Assembly: GCA_027625095.1 (NCBI GenBank)
Contig: JAQBXN010000013.1
Span: forward strand, 1 to 64,000
Source: Planctomycetota bacterium
GTDB taxonomy: Bacteria > Planctomycetota > PUPC01 > JACPCR01
Reading direction: 5' to 3'
Length of the DNA stretch: 64,000 nucleotides
Each line of letters opens with the position of its first letter. The stretch's first letter is position 1. The notes below the pieces were generated by a model. The model saw nothing but the letters and a program-made list of their open reading frames with translations. It did not search any database and had not been told where the DNA came from. The translations under genes were made by a program, and so were the position numbers. Below, piece after piece: positions 1 to 9,900 of this stretch.

Positions 1-72
1 GTACAAAAGCTGCGATGCCACCAGGAGCAATGGCCTGGCTCTTGTCAGACAATTCGTAGTGAACATTACCAC
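1..72 (-). mobile_element. Possible IS1380-like transposase fragment (window edge)
   Basis: On the minus strand, in a different frame from the adjoining sulfatase, the first about 70 bases read NVHYELSDKSQAIAPGGIAA. This resembles, from memory, the N-terminal region of IS1380-family transposases (a HYEL-x-DK...I..GGI.A pattern). The reading stays open into the sulfatase, so its start cannot be seen and no terminal inverted repeat is visible. It may be an insertion sequence that interrupted the sulfatase, or a contig edge lying in a multicopy repeat. Only a short fragment is visible, so the family call is tentative. Confidence 0.35.
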
Positions 73-909
73 ATGATCCAGCAGCCGGCCGAACTGAACA
101 TCGAGTTCGGTGACGCGGCCGTAATAACAGGCCAGTGCCATGCGCCATTCGGCGTCAGTGATGTTTTCGAAGATCTGCTGTTGACGGCGATAAAAGCCGG
201 GCCTGTTGCTCATGTCCGCCCGGAGATTTTCCGGCAGTTGAATATCGCCGAGGTCGTACTGTTCGAAAATCTCACGCGAAACGATCATCGCCTCGTTCGG
301 CTCGTAAAAGCTCGCGCAACAACACCACGGTCTGGCCCCGTCCTGCCTTTCAAGAAAATCGAGGGCCTTCTGCGTGGTCGCCCCCATATTCCTTTCGGAT
401 GCGGGTTCGTCGGTAACGCCGTAATGCAGAATCTTGTTGTAGCCGTCCGGACCTTCCTGGTATCGAGTGAGTGCAGGGATGAGCGGCGTCTCCGTTGGCC
501 CGCCGCTCTGTGAATGCGAGCGATGAACCTGACGTCCTCGGACTTCGTATTTATCCCAGCCGAAATTCTCGAGCTTGTCGGTCCGTTCGATGTGCCACTT
601 CCCGAAGTAGCCGTTGTGGTACCCGGCCTCCTGAAGGTGCTGGGCCCAGTGCGGCCCGTTACGCAAAACGCACTGGTCATCGTCGACTGTGTGCTCGACG
701 CAAAGGACGCCGTGATTGTGCGGCAGCAACCCGGTCATCAGACTGGCCCGGGCAGGCGAACATGTTGGCGATGGCGTGTATGCGTTGGAAAAACGAGTCC
801 CGATGGCAGCGACGCGATCAAAATTTGGTGTTTTGCAGATGTGGCCGGGCTGGACGAGCCGCCCCTGCATGCCGTCCATTATGAAGAGAAGGATGTTGGG
901 TTGGGGCAT
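73..909 (-). pseudogene. Type I sulfatase, C-terminally truncated/broken
   Basis: The protein starts at the ATG at 909 with MPQPNILLFIMDG, the usual beta-strand and metal Asp at the start of sulfatases. The formylglycine signature C-S-P-A-R (Cys at about residue 50, context PTCSPARASLMTGLLPHNHG) and a FGKWH motif follow, so it is an alkaline-phosphatase-superfamily sulfatase that would hydrolyse sulfate esters, probably on glycans. Homologues are usually 450-550 residues. Here the similarity stops after about residue 278 (FGRLLDH), just where the motif preceding the second metal site should come, and the frame then runs into unrelated sequence. No signal peptide is evident. It starts 12 bases after the stop of the DUF4838 gene, so the two are probably co-transcribed. 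The truncation is either real (insertion) or an assembly edge. Confidence 0.8.
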
Positions 910-921
910 TGAGCCGATCTC

Positions 922-3273
922 TTATTCGAGAAATCCCTTCTTTTCCTCCGTCTGCACCTCGGATGCTTTCGCCTCTACATTCTTTGGTGCATACAACAGG
1001 ACGATCTTCTGGATGCCGCCAGTGCCCACCTCGTTCAACTGTTGGTTCGTGACTTTGACGACGAACAGGTTTTCTTTTCCGAATTCGATCGCGTCCGTCA
1101 CTTCAATTTCATGGGGGCGCCACGACCCGCTGATCTGATCGCGGACTTCCGTTCGAATGACTTTTTGGGTCTTCCGGTCTTTGACTTCCGCCACCCATGT
1201 GATGGGCTTTCCGTTGATCCATATTTTGGCCGCCTCGTCCACGGCCCCGAACCACATCATGATTTTTCGGCCTTTGAATTTCTGTGGAACAGAAACTCTG
1301 GTTCGATACCAGCCGATGCCATTGACGGCGCCGAATCCCTGATCCATCCACGATGCGGAATAAGTTTTCATCCGCTGCCAGTTTCCCCCTTTGAGGGTCG
1401 GCGAATAAAGCTCAAGCCATTCTCCGGCGTCGTGTTGGTCGAGCAGAAAATCCCATTCGTCTGGAAATCCGGTCACCAGTTCGTTGCCGCCCGTGGTCTT
1501 CTCGTGGGACTGAACGACTGCGGGCCCCCAGAACCGTTTGAGATAGCTCTTCGCGGCCTTGCTGCTCAGCCAGCGTGCATCCCATTTAATAAGCTCGTCC
1601 TGGAGCTTGACGAGTTCATCGTATGCTGCTTTGGAGTCTTCAAATTTGAAGGCTCTTTGAAACTCCTGCATGTCCAGGAAAGCCTGGAGATAATCGTGTG
1701 CCAGCTTGAAGATTCTGACGCAACTCTTCTCACGTTCTGAATCCGAACTGGACTCAGCTTTCTTCAGGAGCTTCGCCCCACTCTTCATCACTTTTTCGGT
1801 ATAGATATCGGGGTAGTTGGTGTCGTTCCCGGTGTGGTGGTCTGCGTCACGAATGGCGTCGGCCATCATCCAGAAATATTCGTCCATGGATTTGCCGGCA
1901 TCACCGAAAAGGCCGTTGCAGAATTCGCTCACCACAGCCCGGGGCTCGCTCTTTACCTTCCACGCCATCCTGGCGGCGAGATAGTAGCCAGGGGCACTGG
2001 CCGACCAGGACTGAATGCTCTCGGGAAAGAAACCCAAAATGTTGTGTTCATACATCCACGGGATGTCATCCACCCACTTGTAAAGACTGTGGAAGGGCGT
2101 CTGCAGTCCGGCCAGATTGAATGTGTAACCGCGGTAGTGCATCTCCAGCCCGTATTTGGACCAGCCCTCGTACATCTTCCGAACAGCGTTTCGAGTAGGG
2201 CAGAGCGGATTGAACATGGAGTGAAGACGGCAATAAGTGATCGGCGCGAAGACTGGCACGATGGACTTGCTGGGGGTCACGGTGACCGGCGGCAACTGAT
2301 AATTTGAATAGACGTAAAATCCATATTTCTTTCCGGGGTGTTTCTTTGAAACTCGCTCATCCACCTGATTCATCATTTTGATGAGCCGGTCGATGACGTC
2401 TCTGTCCTGTGCGAACGGATCGATGCGACCGCTGTCCATGGCTTCGCAGGGGCCGCACTCGCACCAGCCTCTTCCATCATTGGGGCCCAGTGAGGCCCCG
2501 ACCGCACTTGGATTTTTGTCGAATGACTGGGTAATCCTTTCAACAATTCGGTCTATGAGCTGAGGGTTCGACAAACACAACTGACCACCAGCGACTCGCT
2601 GCCCGTTCCGAAGAGGAAACCACTCCGGATGTGCCTCAAATTCTTCTGCTCGCAAAAAACCATGAAAGCTATGGGCCGCCGGTACTCCCGAGCCGCCGAG
2701 TTTGTTTCGACGCGACCAGTCAGCATCCAGCCGCAGCCAGCGCGGGTTCATGTCCGGCTTTTCGGCGATATTCGGGCTGTCGATAATCAGGGTGGCTTTT
2801 TTGGGATAGACCTCGCCCAGCGGGCCGGGGAGGTACCATCGACACCCGAGGCGCTCCAAAAGGTCGGTGCAGGCAAAACTGGTCGCCAGCGGGGATTGCC
2901 CCGCGAGATAGAGCACCCCCTCCTTTTCGGTGATGATGAAACCACCTTCGGACGAGGCCACTTCATCGAGGGCATTCGAAACCGGGCCGGCAAGCGCCTT
3001 CCCGACTCGGATGATGTTGAGGCCATCCGGTATCTCATCTCCCGGTTTGAGCACGCTCAGCTTTGCGTTACTCATCTTCGCGATGAACTCCAGGAGGTCA
3101 TTGATTCCCGCTTGGAAATTTTTGTCTTTGTCGTCAGCGGCGATGACCACAGATTTGGCCACACCATTTTCTACCAGCGTGAAAGCTGTGGCAGAAGGCG
3201 GGCAAATAATGCCGAGAAGGAAAAGTGACAGGACGAAATGCAGAGGGTTCAATCTGTCATCATTTGTATGCAT
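922..3273 (-). CDS. Secreted DUF4838 protein with GH67-like N-terminal and C-terminal galactose-binding-like domains
   Basis: This 783-residue protein has an N-terminal signal peptide (hydrophobic stretch about residues 12-30 ending PPSATA). Residues of about 30-150 look like the N-terminal accessory domain of GH67 alpha-glucuronidases, with the segment DLLERLGCRWYLPGPLGEVY. The middle (about 190-460) matches the DUF4838 pattern, including LCLSNPQ and a GPNDGRGWCECGPC stretch. The C-terminal part (about 620-760) reads as a beta-sandwich carbohydrate-binding domain of the kind attached to GH2 enzymes (GWYRTRVSVP, WINGK). The family is common in glycan-degrading loci of PVC bacteria, but its activity is not established; a role on uronic-acid-containing polysaccharide is inference. 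It lies between the M19 homologue upstream and the sulfatase downstream. Confidence 0.8.
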   Translation of the reverse strand: MHTNDDRLNPLHFVLSLFLLGIICPPSATAFTLVENGVAKSVVIAADDKDKNFQAGINDLLEFIAKMSNAKLSVLKPGDEIPDGLNIIRVGKALAGPVSNALDEVASSEGGFIITEKEGVLYLAGQSPLATSFACTDLLERLGCRWYLPGPLGEVYPKKATLIIDSPNIAEKPDMNPRWLRLDADWSRRNKLGGSGVPAAHSFHGFLRAEEFEAHPEWFPLRNGQRVAGGQLCLSNPQLIDRIVERITQSFDKNPSAVGASLGPNDGRGWCECGPCEAMDSGRIDPFAQDRDVIDRLIKMMNQVDERVSKKHPGKKYGFYVYSNYQLPPVTVTPSKSIVPVFAPITYCRLHSMFNPLCPTRNAVRKMYEGWSKYGLEMHYRGYTFNLAGLQTPFHSLYKWVDDIPWMYEHNILGFFPESIQSWSASAPGYYLAARMAWKVKSEPRAVVSEFCNGLFGDAGKSMDEYFWMMADAIRDADHHTGNDTNYPDIYTEKVMKSGAKLLKKAESSSDSEREKSCVRIFKLAHDYLQAFLDMQEFQRAFKFEDSKAAYDELVKLQDELIKWDARWLSSKAAKSYLKRFWGPAVVQSHEKTTGGNELVTGFPDEWDFLLDQHDAGEWLELYSPTLKGGNWQRMKTYSASWMDQGFGAVNGIGWYRTRVSVPQKFKGRKIMMWFGAVDEAAKIWINGKPITWVAEVKDRKTQKVIRTEVRDQISGSWRPHEIEVTDAIEFGKENLFVVKVTNQQLNEVGTGGIQKIVLLYAPKNVEAKASEVQTEEKKGFLE

Positions 3274-3404
3274 GTTTCGTCATTAAGCGGGGAATAATGC
3301 CAACGCGGAAGTTGCACGCGAGATGCTTAGACATCCCTGAGGCCGCTCTCACAACCTAATCGGGTGCGCACTTTTCGGCAAGACGGTGGCGACACAACGG
3401 ACAA

Positions 3405-4604
3405 CTATACGCTTGAGGTCAGGCAATCTCGGTACACCCTCCGCCAGTTTGCAGAAAGGAGTTTTGCCAACTGCTCGTGTGTGTAGCCTCGCGATAGTAA
3501 TTCTGCGGTCAGGTTTGGCAGCTCGCCCACGTGGCTCATCCCTTCCGGCCATTGGTGACTATCGATGCCGTTCACATCGCCGCCTATTCCGACGTGCTCG
3601 TTACCACATATCTTTATCAGGTAATCGACCACGTCAGCGAGATTTGCAATATTGACCGAAGGGGTCGCGGAGATGGCCGGGTCCGGTGGCAACTTGTGTT
3701 CTTCAAAATATGTCTCCTGTTCTTTCTGATCTCTCCGGAGTTTCATCCGCTTTTCGGGATCATCGGTGAGCGCCAGGACATGCCGATTGTATTTCCAGAT
3801 TCGAGGCTCGAAGCCTGAGTTGGTCATTCCATCCTTTTCGTAGAGTGTGTACTTTGTTTCCCAAGCCTTTTGTGAGATGAGATGGTCCGCGAAGTGGATA
3901 CCAACCACTCCTCCCCTGTCGGCGATTTTACGCAGCAACTGATCGCTGAGACCGCGAGATGACGGAACAAGATTTCGGCTGGTGGTATGGCTGTCGATGA
4001 CCGGCTTTGAGGACGCCTTGATCATTGCCTCGGCGGATTCATCGCTTGCATGAGCAGTGTCGACCACTATCCCGAGTTCGTTCATGCGACCGATCACCTC
4101 TCGGCCAAAGTCGCTCAATGCCGGCCCGGGAATTCCTTCGAGGCCGGTGCAGTAGCGGTTGTGATACTGCATGGCCGGGTGGATGGCGCGAACGCCGAGG
4201 TCGTAAAAGCGGTCAACAGAATCGAGGTCGATGGTGTGATTATTGCCGGTGAGATGGATGACGACAGAGATATCTTGATTCTGGCGGAGATCATTCCGAT
4301 CGGTTACCAGATGAGTTCGACTGCACTCCTGGACGGTGTCTCTTACTTTCTGGATCCGCAGGCACTGTTGTTCGAGCAGCCATTCATCTGAACCGGCGAG
4401 CTGATAATTGCGATCGCCGAGATGGAAGTAACACCCAAAGCCGATGGATGCGACGATAGTCTTGATATTGGCCGCATCGAGTTTTTCGAGGTCACTTTGT
4501 TGTCCGCCCTCAGCCCTGAATGTCTCGGATGAAAAGTTGAAGTAGCCAACGAAGACGGGAAGGCAGCGGTGGAGTTCGATGGCTTCTTGCAGGTAATGGA
4601 TCAT
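3405..4604 (-). CDS. Peptidase M19 (membrane dipeptidase) homologue with degenerate metal site
   Basis: The 399-residue protein has the overall M19/renal dipeptidase pattern: LGVRAIHPAMQYHN, VVDTAHASDES, PVIDSHTTSR, IADRGGVVGIHFAD, HVGIGGDVNGID. The His ligands H185 and H206, the following Arg, and the Asp of GGD are present. The N-terminal DGHxD metal motif, however, is replaced by V-G-Y-F-N (Y21, N23), and the bridging Glu expected near residue 119 is Thr (HLTGNN). Three of the usual zinc ligands are therefore missing, so it is either a pseudoenzyme or uses a different metal arrangement. There is no signal peptide. The ATG lies two bases after the stop of the metallophosphoesterase gene, so the pair is an operon. 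Chosen start: the first ATG; an upstream start would overlap the previous gene. Confidence 0.8.
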   Translation of the reverse strand: MIHYLQEAIELHRCLPVFVGYFNFSSETFRAEGGQQSDLEKLDAANIKTIVASIGFGCYFHLGDRNYQLAGSDEWLLEQQCLRIQKVRDTVQECSRTHLVTDRNDLRQNQDISVVIHLTGNNHTIDLDSVDRFYDLGVRAIHPAMQYHNRYCTGLEGIPGPALSDFGREVIGRMNELGIVVDTAHASDESAEAMIKASSKPVIDSHTTSRNLVPSSRGLSDQLLRKIADRGGVVGIHFADHLISQKAWETKYTLYEKDGMTNSGFEPRIWKYNRHVLALTDDPEKRMKLRRDQKEQETYFEEHKLPPDPAISATPSVNIANLADVVDYLIKICGNEHVGIGGDVNGIDSHQWPEGMSHVGELPNLTAELLSRGYTHEQLAKLLSANWRRVYRDCLTSSV

Positions 4605-4606
4605 TT

Positions 4607-5677
4607 CTACACGCCCTGAAACGCATGTCTCAGAGGTGCCATTCGTTCCGTTTTTTTATACCAGCCTTGAGCCGCATGCGCTGAGGTGTGAAGGTAGCAG
4701 CGGATGGTTGCTTCATTGGCGCCTTTCAGAAATTCTATTGGCCGACTCATCGGTAAAGACCGGTGCCCGTGATAGGCGGTCATAGCAGCACAATTCAGGA
4801 AGGTGACGTCCCATTTTTTTTCGATGTGTGAACGGCCTCCGTGTGTATCGTCGGGTTGCGTATGGGTGTGTCCGCCAATCCAGAGATCTATCGAGCCGGG
4901 ATGTTCGGCGAGATAGTTTTCAAAGGCTTGAGCATCCGGACGCCCACCAACCCAGTAAAGGTAGGATGCGCCTTCCGGCCCGCCGTCTGGAAAGTAGCCG
5001 TGGTAGTTGCCTTTCCAATTGCCATCCTCATCTTTGACGAAACCCTCCCACGGCCCGGATGCGACGGTGGTCTCTTTCAGCATGTGGTGATGCACGGACA
5101 CGATGATTTTGTCCTGATTCGATTCGACCATCCGCACCCACCATTCAAATGTTTCCTGAGTGACCGCCCCCGCGGGATAACCGCCTTTCTTGCCGCGTCC
5201 GACCGGCGGCCCGCCGTCGTTCCGATCACCCATCAAAAGGAAAAGAATATTGCCAGCCTGAAACGAATAGTGATCCCATTCACCATTGACGGTGAACGGA
5301 CGTTCCCCGTTATCTACGCCCGAGTGATCGGTATTTACGCCGAATGGATCTGCCCACTTCTTGAACCACCATTGGGTCTCCTCATCGGCACCGCTTGCGT
5401 CATGATTGCCAACGATATTGTAGATCTGCGAACGGGAATGCTTTTCCAGAACCGAGTATTGCTCGACCACAAGCTCGCCCTCTTCATCATCGGGCGGAGT
5501 CTGGCTTCCGGACAGGTCGCCTATGTCGATCATGATGTCCCACTTGAACGTCGGGCCGCCTTCTTCACCGCCATGCTCGCTCTGTTGAAGTGTCTCGGCC
5601 AGACTTTTTCTACCTCTCCGAATATCCGTGCCTACGTGAGAGTCTCCGGCGGCCCAGACGTTGAATGTGTCAGACAT
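4607..5677 (-). CDS. Calcineurin-like metallophosphoesterase
   Basis: The 356-residue protein carries the full set of metallophosphoesterase motifs: GDSHVG (D12, H14), IDIGDLSG, GNHDASG, a VSVHHHM His cluster and GGHTHTQ. These bind a dinuclear metal centre that hydrolyses phosphomonoesters or phosphodiesters. No signal peptide is seen, so it is probably cytoplasmic. It is the first gene of the minus-strand group and is followed after two bases by the M19 homologue. The large acidic insert and Gly/Asp-rich loops are unlike CpdA-type cyclic-nucleotide phosphodiesterases, and the substrate cannot be named. Start ATG at 5677 gives the motif at the expected distance from the N terminus. Confidence 0.85.
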   Translation of the reverse strand: MSDTFNVWAAGDSHVGTDIRRGRKSLAETLQQSEHGGEEGGPTFKWDIMIDIGDLSGSQTPPDDEEGELVVEQYSVLEKHSRSQIYNIVGNHDASGADEETQWWFKKWADPFGVNTDHSGVDNGERPFTVNGEWDHYSFQAGNILFLLMGDRNDGGPPVGRGKKGGYPAGAVTQETFEWWVRMVESNQDKIIVSVHHHMLKETTVASGPWEGFVKDEDGNWKGNYHGYFPDGGPEGASYLYWVGGRPDAQAFENYLAEHPGSIDLWIGGHTHTQPDDTHGGRSHIEKKWDVTFLNCAAMTAYHGHRSLPMSRPIEFLKGANEATIRCYLHTSAHAAQGWYKKTERMAPLRHAFQGV

Positions 5678-5955
5678 GGTTCGTAATGAGTCTTGAGTAA
5701 CAATGACTAAAGCGCTGAAATAATCGGAACTGACTTTTCTTCACCCACGAGTAAGCTCATGGTGGTCGGTTTCGGAAACAGTCCAGCGCTGTAGAACAAG
5801 GAAGCAGACTTCAGAATCCTAACTGACGAGGCTGAATCTCTGCTACTTCATCAACCCTTGCTATCAGCGATTAACCACTTACCGCCTCGCCTTGTCTAAC
5901 TACCTGAGTTTAGAATATGATTCAGGCTTGAGCTTACAGCCCTCACGCTGAGATT

Positions 5956-6720
5956 ATGAAAATTGTTCGACACATCCTGGTCTGGGTCCTCTGGCTGCTC
6001 TCCATGGTTGCAGGTGCCGTGCTGCTGCTTTGGTCTGAGTCGGTCAAGATCTGGTTCAGCGTGGCAGGAGAGGAGGCGGTGATTCACGCCGGCTCAAGCG
6101 GCGATGGAATGGAATCGTTGCTGCGCCAGGTAGAGCAGACTTCGTCTATGTCATTGGCCTCGGCAGTCATCGGTGTGACGTTGCTGAGCTGCGGGATTGT
6201 TTATGTCTGGGCATGCTTGAGAAGCCTCGGCCAGGGCGCGACGCCGCATTCTCTGGAGTTTAAGGACGCGCAGGGCGGAATCAGAATATCCATCAAGGCG
6301 TTGCAGGAATCTCTTGCTCGCTCGATTAAAGAACTGCCGGAGGTCCACGAGGACATGAGGGTGAGTATTCATGCGACTTCGCCTGACGGCGCTGGCTCCC
6401 CCGTTCATGTGGTGGCTTCGGGTAGCGCTTATTCCGGCAGTGATCTGAACCTGGTCGGCGAAAAGATCCGTATCAAACTTCGAGACCACTTCCAGGGCAT
6501 GCTGCGGCTGGAGGACAACGTTCGTTTTGATGTGAACCTGCAACGGATCATTCCCCGAGAAGCGCAGGAGTCTAAGAATGAGGAAGATACTGGGAGGGCG
6601 CCCAATACCGCCACGGGCCAAGCTATTGACTTTCCAATCAGCGGCCCGGTCTATCCAGTGGACGATGATGTTAAACCGGAGGGAGAATGGGACGAGGATG
6701 AAACGGTGGATAAGGCGTGA
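5956..6720 (+). CDS. AmaP-like membrane protein (Asp23-type envelope stress anchor)
   Basis: The 254-residue protein begins with a transmembrane segment (about residues 7-26) and has a second one (about 62-85), followed by a cytoplasmic domain with GGIRISIKALQESLARSI and a beta-rich stretch. This layout is that of alkaline-shock membrane anchor proteins (AmaP), which carry an Asp23-like domain and sit at the inner membrane. The last 60 residues are acidic and probably disordered (DEDETVDKA at the end). It stands alone on the plus strand: the next gene is convergent and a heptad repeat tract begins at its stop codon. No other Asp23 gene is nearby, so the function is inferred only from the architecture. 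Confidence 0.6.
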   Translation: MKIVRHILVWVLWLLSMVAGAVLLLWSESVKIWFSVAGEEAVIHAGSSGDGMESLLRQVEQTSSMSLASAVIGVTLLSCGIVYVWACLRSLGQGATPHSLEFKDAQGGIRISIKALQESLARSIKELPEVHEDMRVSIHATSPDGAGSPVHVVASGSAYSGSDLNLVGEKIRIKLRDHFQGMLRLEDNVRFDVNLQRIIPREAQESKNEEDTGRAPNTATGQAIDFPISGPVYPVDDDVKPEGEWDEDETVDKA

Positions 6721-6741
6721 GGCGTAATGGGTAATGAGTGA
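6714..6741 (+). repeat. Heptad repeat tract, arm 1
   Basis: Four 7-bp units in register: GGCGTGA, GGCGTAA, TGGGTAA, TGAGTGA. The first unit contains the stop codon of the AmaP-like gene. The tract is an inverted partner of the one at 6930-6950: the segments GTAATGGGTAATGAGT are shared in opposite orientation. Confidence 0.75.
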
Positions 6742-6794
6742 GGTGCGGATGTGATGGCCGGGGGTATCGAGGCGACGGACTCATCTGGTATAAA

Positions 6795-6837
6795 GCTGTG
6801 GCAAGCCACAGCACTCCAAATGGGCCTGCTTTGGAGT
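6795..6837 (+). repeat. Palindromic arm of the dispersed TTTGGAGTGC element (short copy)
   Basis: A perfect 8-bp hairpin GCTGTGGC-aa-GCCACAGC (6795-6812) is followed by CACTCCAAA and then TTTGGAGT at 6830-6837. The arm matches, in reverse orientation, the ends of the longer elements at 52995-53081 and 55643-55732 (TTTGGAGTGC then a palindrome centred on CTTG). It lies between the two inverted heptad tracts in the 220-bp gap separating convergent genes and could fold in either transcript. Confidence 0.55.
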
Positions 6838-6929
6838 CATCACAGATTCATATGGCCTGACCAGTATCGAACATCACCCGAAGCGAAAATCGCCGTCTCG
6901 ACGCCACCGGCCCTCAAATTCGCACCTTA

Positions 6930-6950
6930 CTCATTACCCATTACTCCTTG
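6930..6950 (-). repeat. Heptad repeat tract, arm 2
   Basis: Units CTCATTA, CCCATTA, CTCCTTG follow each other at 7-bp spacing. They are inverted relative to the tract at 6714-6741. The TAA stop codon of the minus-strand TPR gene (6941-6943) falls inside the tract. Confidence 0.7.
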
Positions 6951-9900
6951 CTCTTTTCATCCGGCTGATCCAGTTCCGCGAACATCGTCTTTACCAGATT
7001 TTCCAGTTGGATTTGGAGTTCTTCCTTGATGGCATCTAACTCGCGTGCTCCTTCGGCGTATTTTCTTCGTTCCGCGTTCTCCCCAAGAATTCTTTTCAGC
7101 TCTTCTGTCTCCTCTTTCTTGTTTGCGGCGAGCATGAATTCACGGGTGCGCGGGTGGAGCAGGCCCGTCGCTTGAATCTGGGCTTTGAGGGCCTCCATAT
7201 AGAGCAGGTGGATCGGGTCCAGGGGCTTCTTCTTTTTCTTTCCTTCCTCGTCGGTCTCTGTCTCGTTTTCCTCGGTGAAAGTTTTCCCCGCATCCGGTTT
7301 TTTCAACTCTCCGGGTGCAGCCACGCCTGTGGTGGTCGGGGTTTTCGGGGCAGCGCCATCAGTAGACTGAACGGTCTTCTCTTCGGTTTTCTGCTCTTTC
7401 CCAAGCTCCACCGTTCTTTGAGCGTCCCTCACCTTTGCCAGCTCGAACAGGTTGTCCGCGATATCCGGATGAATCGTTCCGTATACCTTCCTTTGCATGG
7501 CCAGCGATTTCGTCAGAGTGACGTCTGCCTTTTCATAATTCTTCTGCCGGGCGTAAACAGTACCGAGCCGTCGGGTGACCTGGGCGTAATCGGGTCGTTC
7601 TTCCATTCCTGGTGCTTCGGAGAGGATCGCCAGGGCCGAGGTGTAAAGGTTTTCCGCTTTCTCCAGGTCTTTCTTTGCCACTTGCAGCATTCCCTGGCCG
7701 GCGAGGACTTCCGCGATTGCGGGGTCTTTGTCGCCAAGCGCAGCACCGCGTTTAAGGAACGCCTCATCCATAGCCTGCTGAGCCATATCAAGTTCACCCT
7801 TATCAAGTTGCAATAACCCCCAATGGAACAGGGTGTCAATGTAATCTGGATTATCCTTCCCAAGCTCTTGTTGAAGCTTCAATGTCTTGCTGAACAGTTC
7901 TTCCGCGGCGGCGAAATCCCCCAGGCGGTGTTCAAGACGCGCCCTTCGACTGGCAGTAGAGAGCATTTTCGGATGCTCGGGGCCGAAGGCTTCGTTGTAA
8001 ATTTCAGAAGACTGTTCCAGGAGAGCAAGCGAATCAGTCTCCCGGCCAAGGACAGAATAAATATCCGCCAGGCTCACAAAAGCATCCGCGGTTTGGGGAT
8101 GTTTGGGGCCGTACGCCTTTTTTGTAATTGCTACCGAACGCTCGGCCAGCGGCAGGCCCTTCCCATAGCGGCCGGCTTTGATGTTGAGCCGCACAATGCC
8201 ATCCAGTGTGTGGCGGACGTACAGGTGTTCAAACTCGCCAATGCTTTCACCGGATGCGAGCGCCTGACCATATACCTCCAACGCCGCTTCATATCGGCCC
8301 TGGTCTTCAAAGACTCCGGCAATCTGGCTTAGAGTTTCGACGACGTCAGGGTGTGATTTGCCGAAGGCATTCACCTGCACAGCAAGAGCGCGTTCGAAAT
8401 TATTCTTGGCGGATTTGTATCTGTTTTCTGATGTGTTGACGTCGTCTTTATCATCCGGCGACAGCATGCCCTTTTCCTTTGGCACAAGGATGCTCGCTAC
8501 CTTCACTTTTCCTTCTTCACGAATCTCCGCATCCCGGAGAACCTGTGCCCACGAACGATAAAGCTTACCCATGGCGTGTCTGGTCGAAGCCACGTCAGGA
8601 TGCAGTTCGCCCAGCATGGCCATGCGAATCTCAAGTGCCTTGTCGTAGAAATCCAGCGCATTCTTCCACGGATTGCCGACCATCTTGGCTTTTTCATGCA
8701 CTCGTTTCTTCTTCTCTTCCTCATTTTCCGATTTCGGGATTTCTTCCTTCAACACCACTGAGGCTCTGGCCTGTTCTGGTTCTTTCAAGGCCTGGGCGTA
8801 CTCCGCCAGGCCGAGATTATGAAATGTGGCGGCGACCTGCGGATGAAGCTTGCCGAATACCTTCTTACGACTGGCCAGTGCTCCTTCCAGCAGAGGCTTT
8901 GCCTCCTCAATTTTGCCGGTCTCCAGGAGGAGCATCGCCAAATTGTTCTTGCTGGAGGCCAGATCAGGGTGGTTTTCATCCAGAGTAGCCTCTCGCAGCT
9001 TGAGGGAACTGCGAAAGTATTCCTCAGCTTTTTCGTATTTCCTCGCGCGCTGGAACAGACTTCCGAGATTGTTCAGGCCGGTTGCAAAGTCTGGATGCTC
9101 CTCGCCCACCGTAATTCGCCAGGTTTTGAGAGCTTCGTTCTGCGCATCCCAGGCCTTGGATAGACGGCCGGCGATCAAGTAAAGCTGACCCAGATTATTC
9201 TCGGTGGCGGCAACCAGCCGATGGGTATCCCCGTATACCTTCTTGCGAATCTTCAATGCCCGTTCAAACAAGGGCTCTGCAAGCTCATACCTACCGGTGG
9301 CAAAGTACAGCGTGCCAAGATTATCGAGGGTTGAGGCCACATCCGGATGCTCTTCACCTAACACTTCCTCGCGCAGGGACAGGGCTCGTTTAAAATATGG
9401 CTCAGCCCCCTCGTAAAAGCCCTGCCTGGAATAAAGAAGTGCGAGGTTGTTGAACGAGGATGGCAGCGAACCAAGATCGACCGCTGCCTGCTTTTGCGTT
9501 TCCCGCAAGACGCTTTCGAGCAGCGGCTGCGCCTTCAGGTAATTGCCCTGCTCGAAATACAGGGTGGCAAGATTAGAACGGGCCGAGGTCACATTGGGGT
9601 CTTTACTTTCTTCCCAGATGCGTATGGCGCTGGTGTAGTTTCGCTCGGCATCGTCGAACAGGCCCTGATTATGATAGATGGTGGCGAGATTATTCATGAT
9701 CGAAGCGACTGCCGGGTGATCCACACCAAGAGCGCGCTGACGGATGCTGAACGCTCTACGGAGCAGCTCGGCAGCAGTCTCTGCACCATCAATGTCCGCG
9801 TAAAGCAGGCCCATGTCCGTCAAGACTTCCCCGAGCTCAACTTCCCGATCCGGATGCTTTTCCCAGAGAGCAAGGGCTCGCTTGAAGAGCGGCTCCGCTT

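Noticed and set aside
4841..5686. 281-codon plus-strand open frame across the metallophosphoesterase gene
   Set aside because: It is antisense to a gene with complete catalytic motifs and encodes no recognisable protein.
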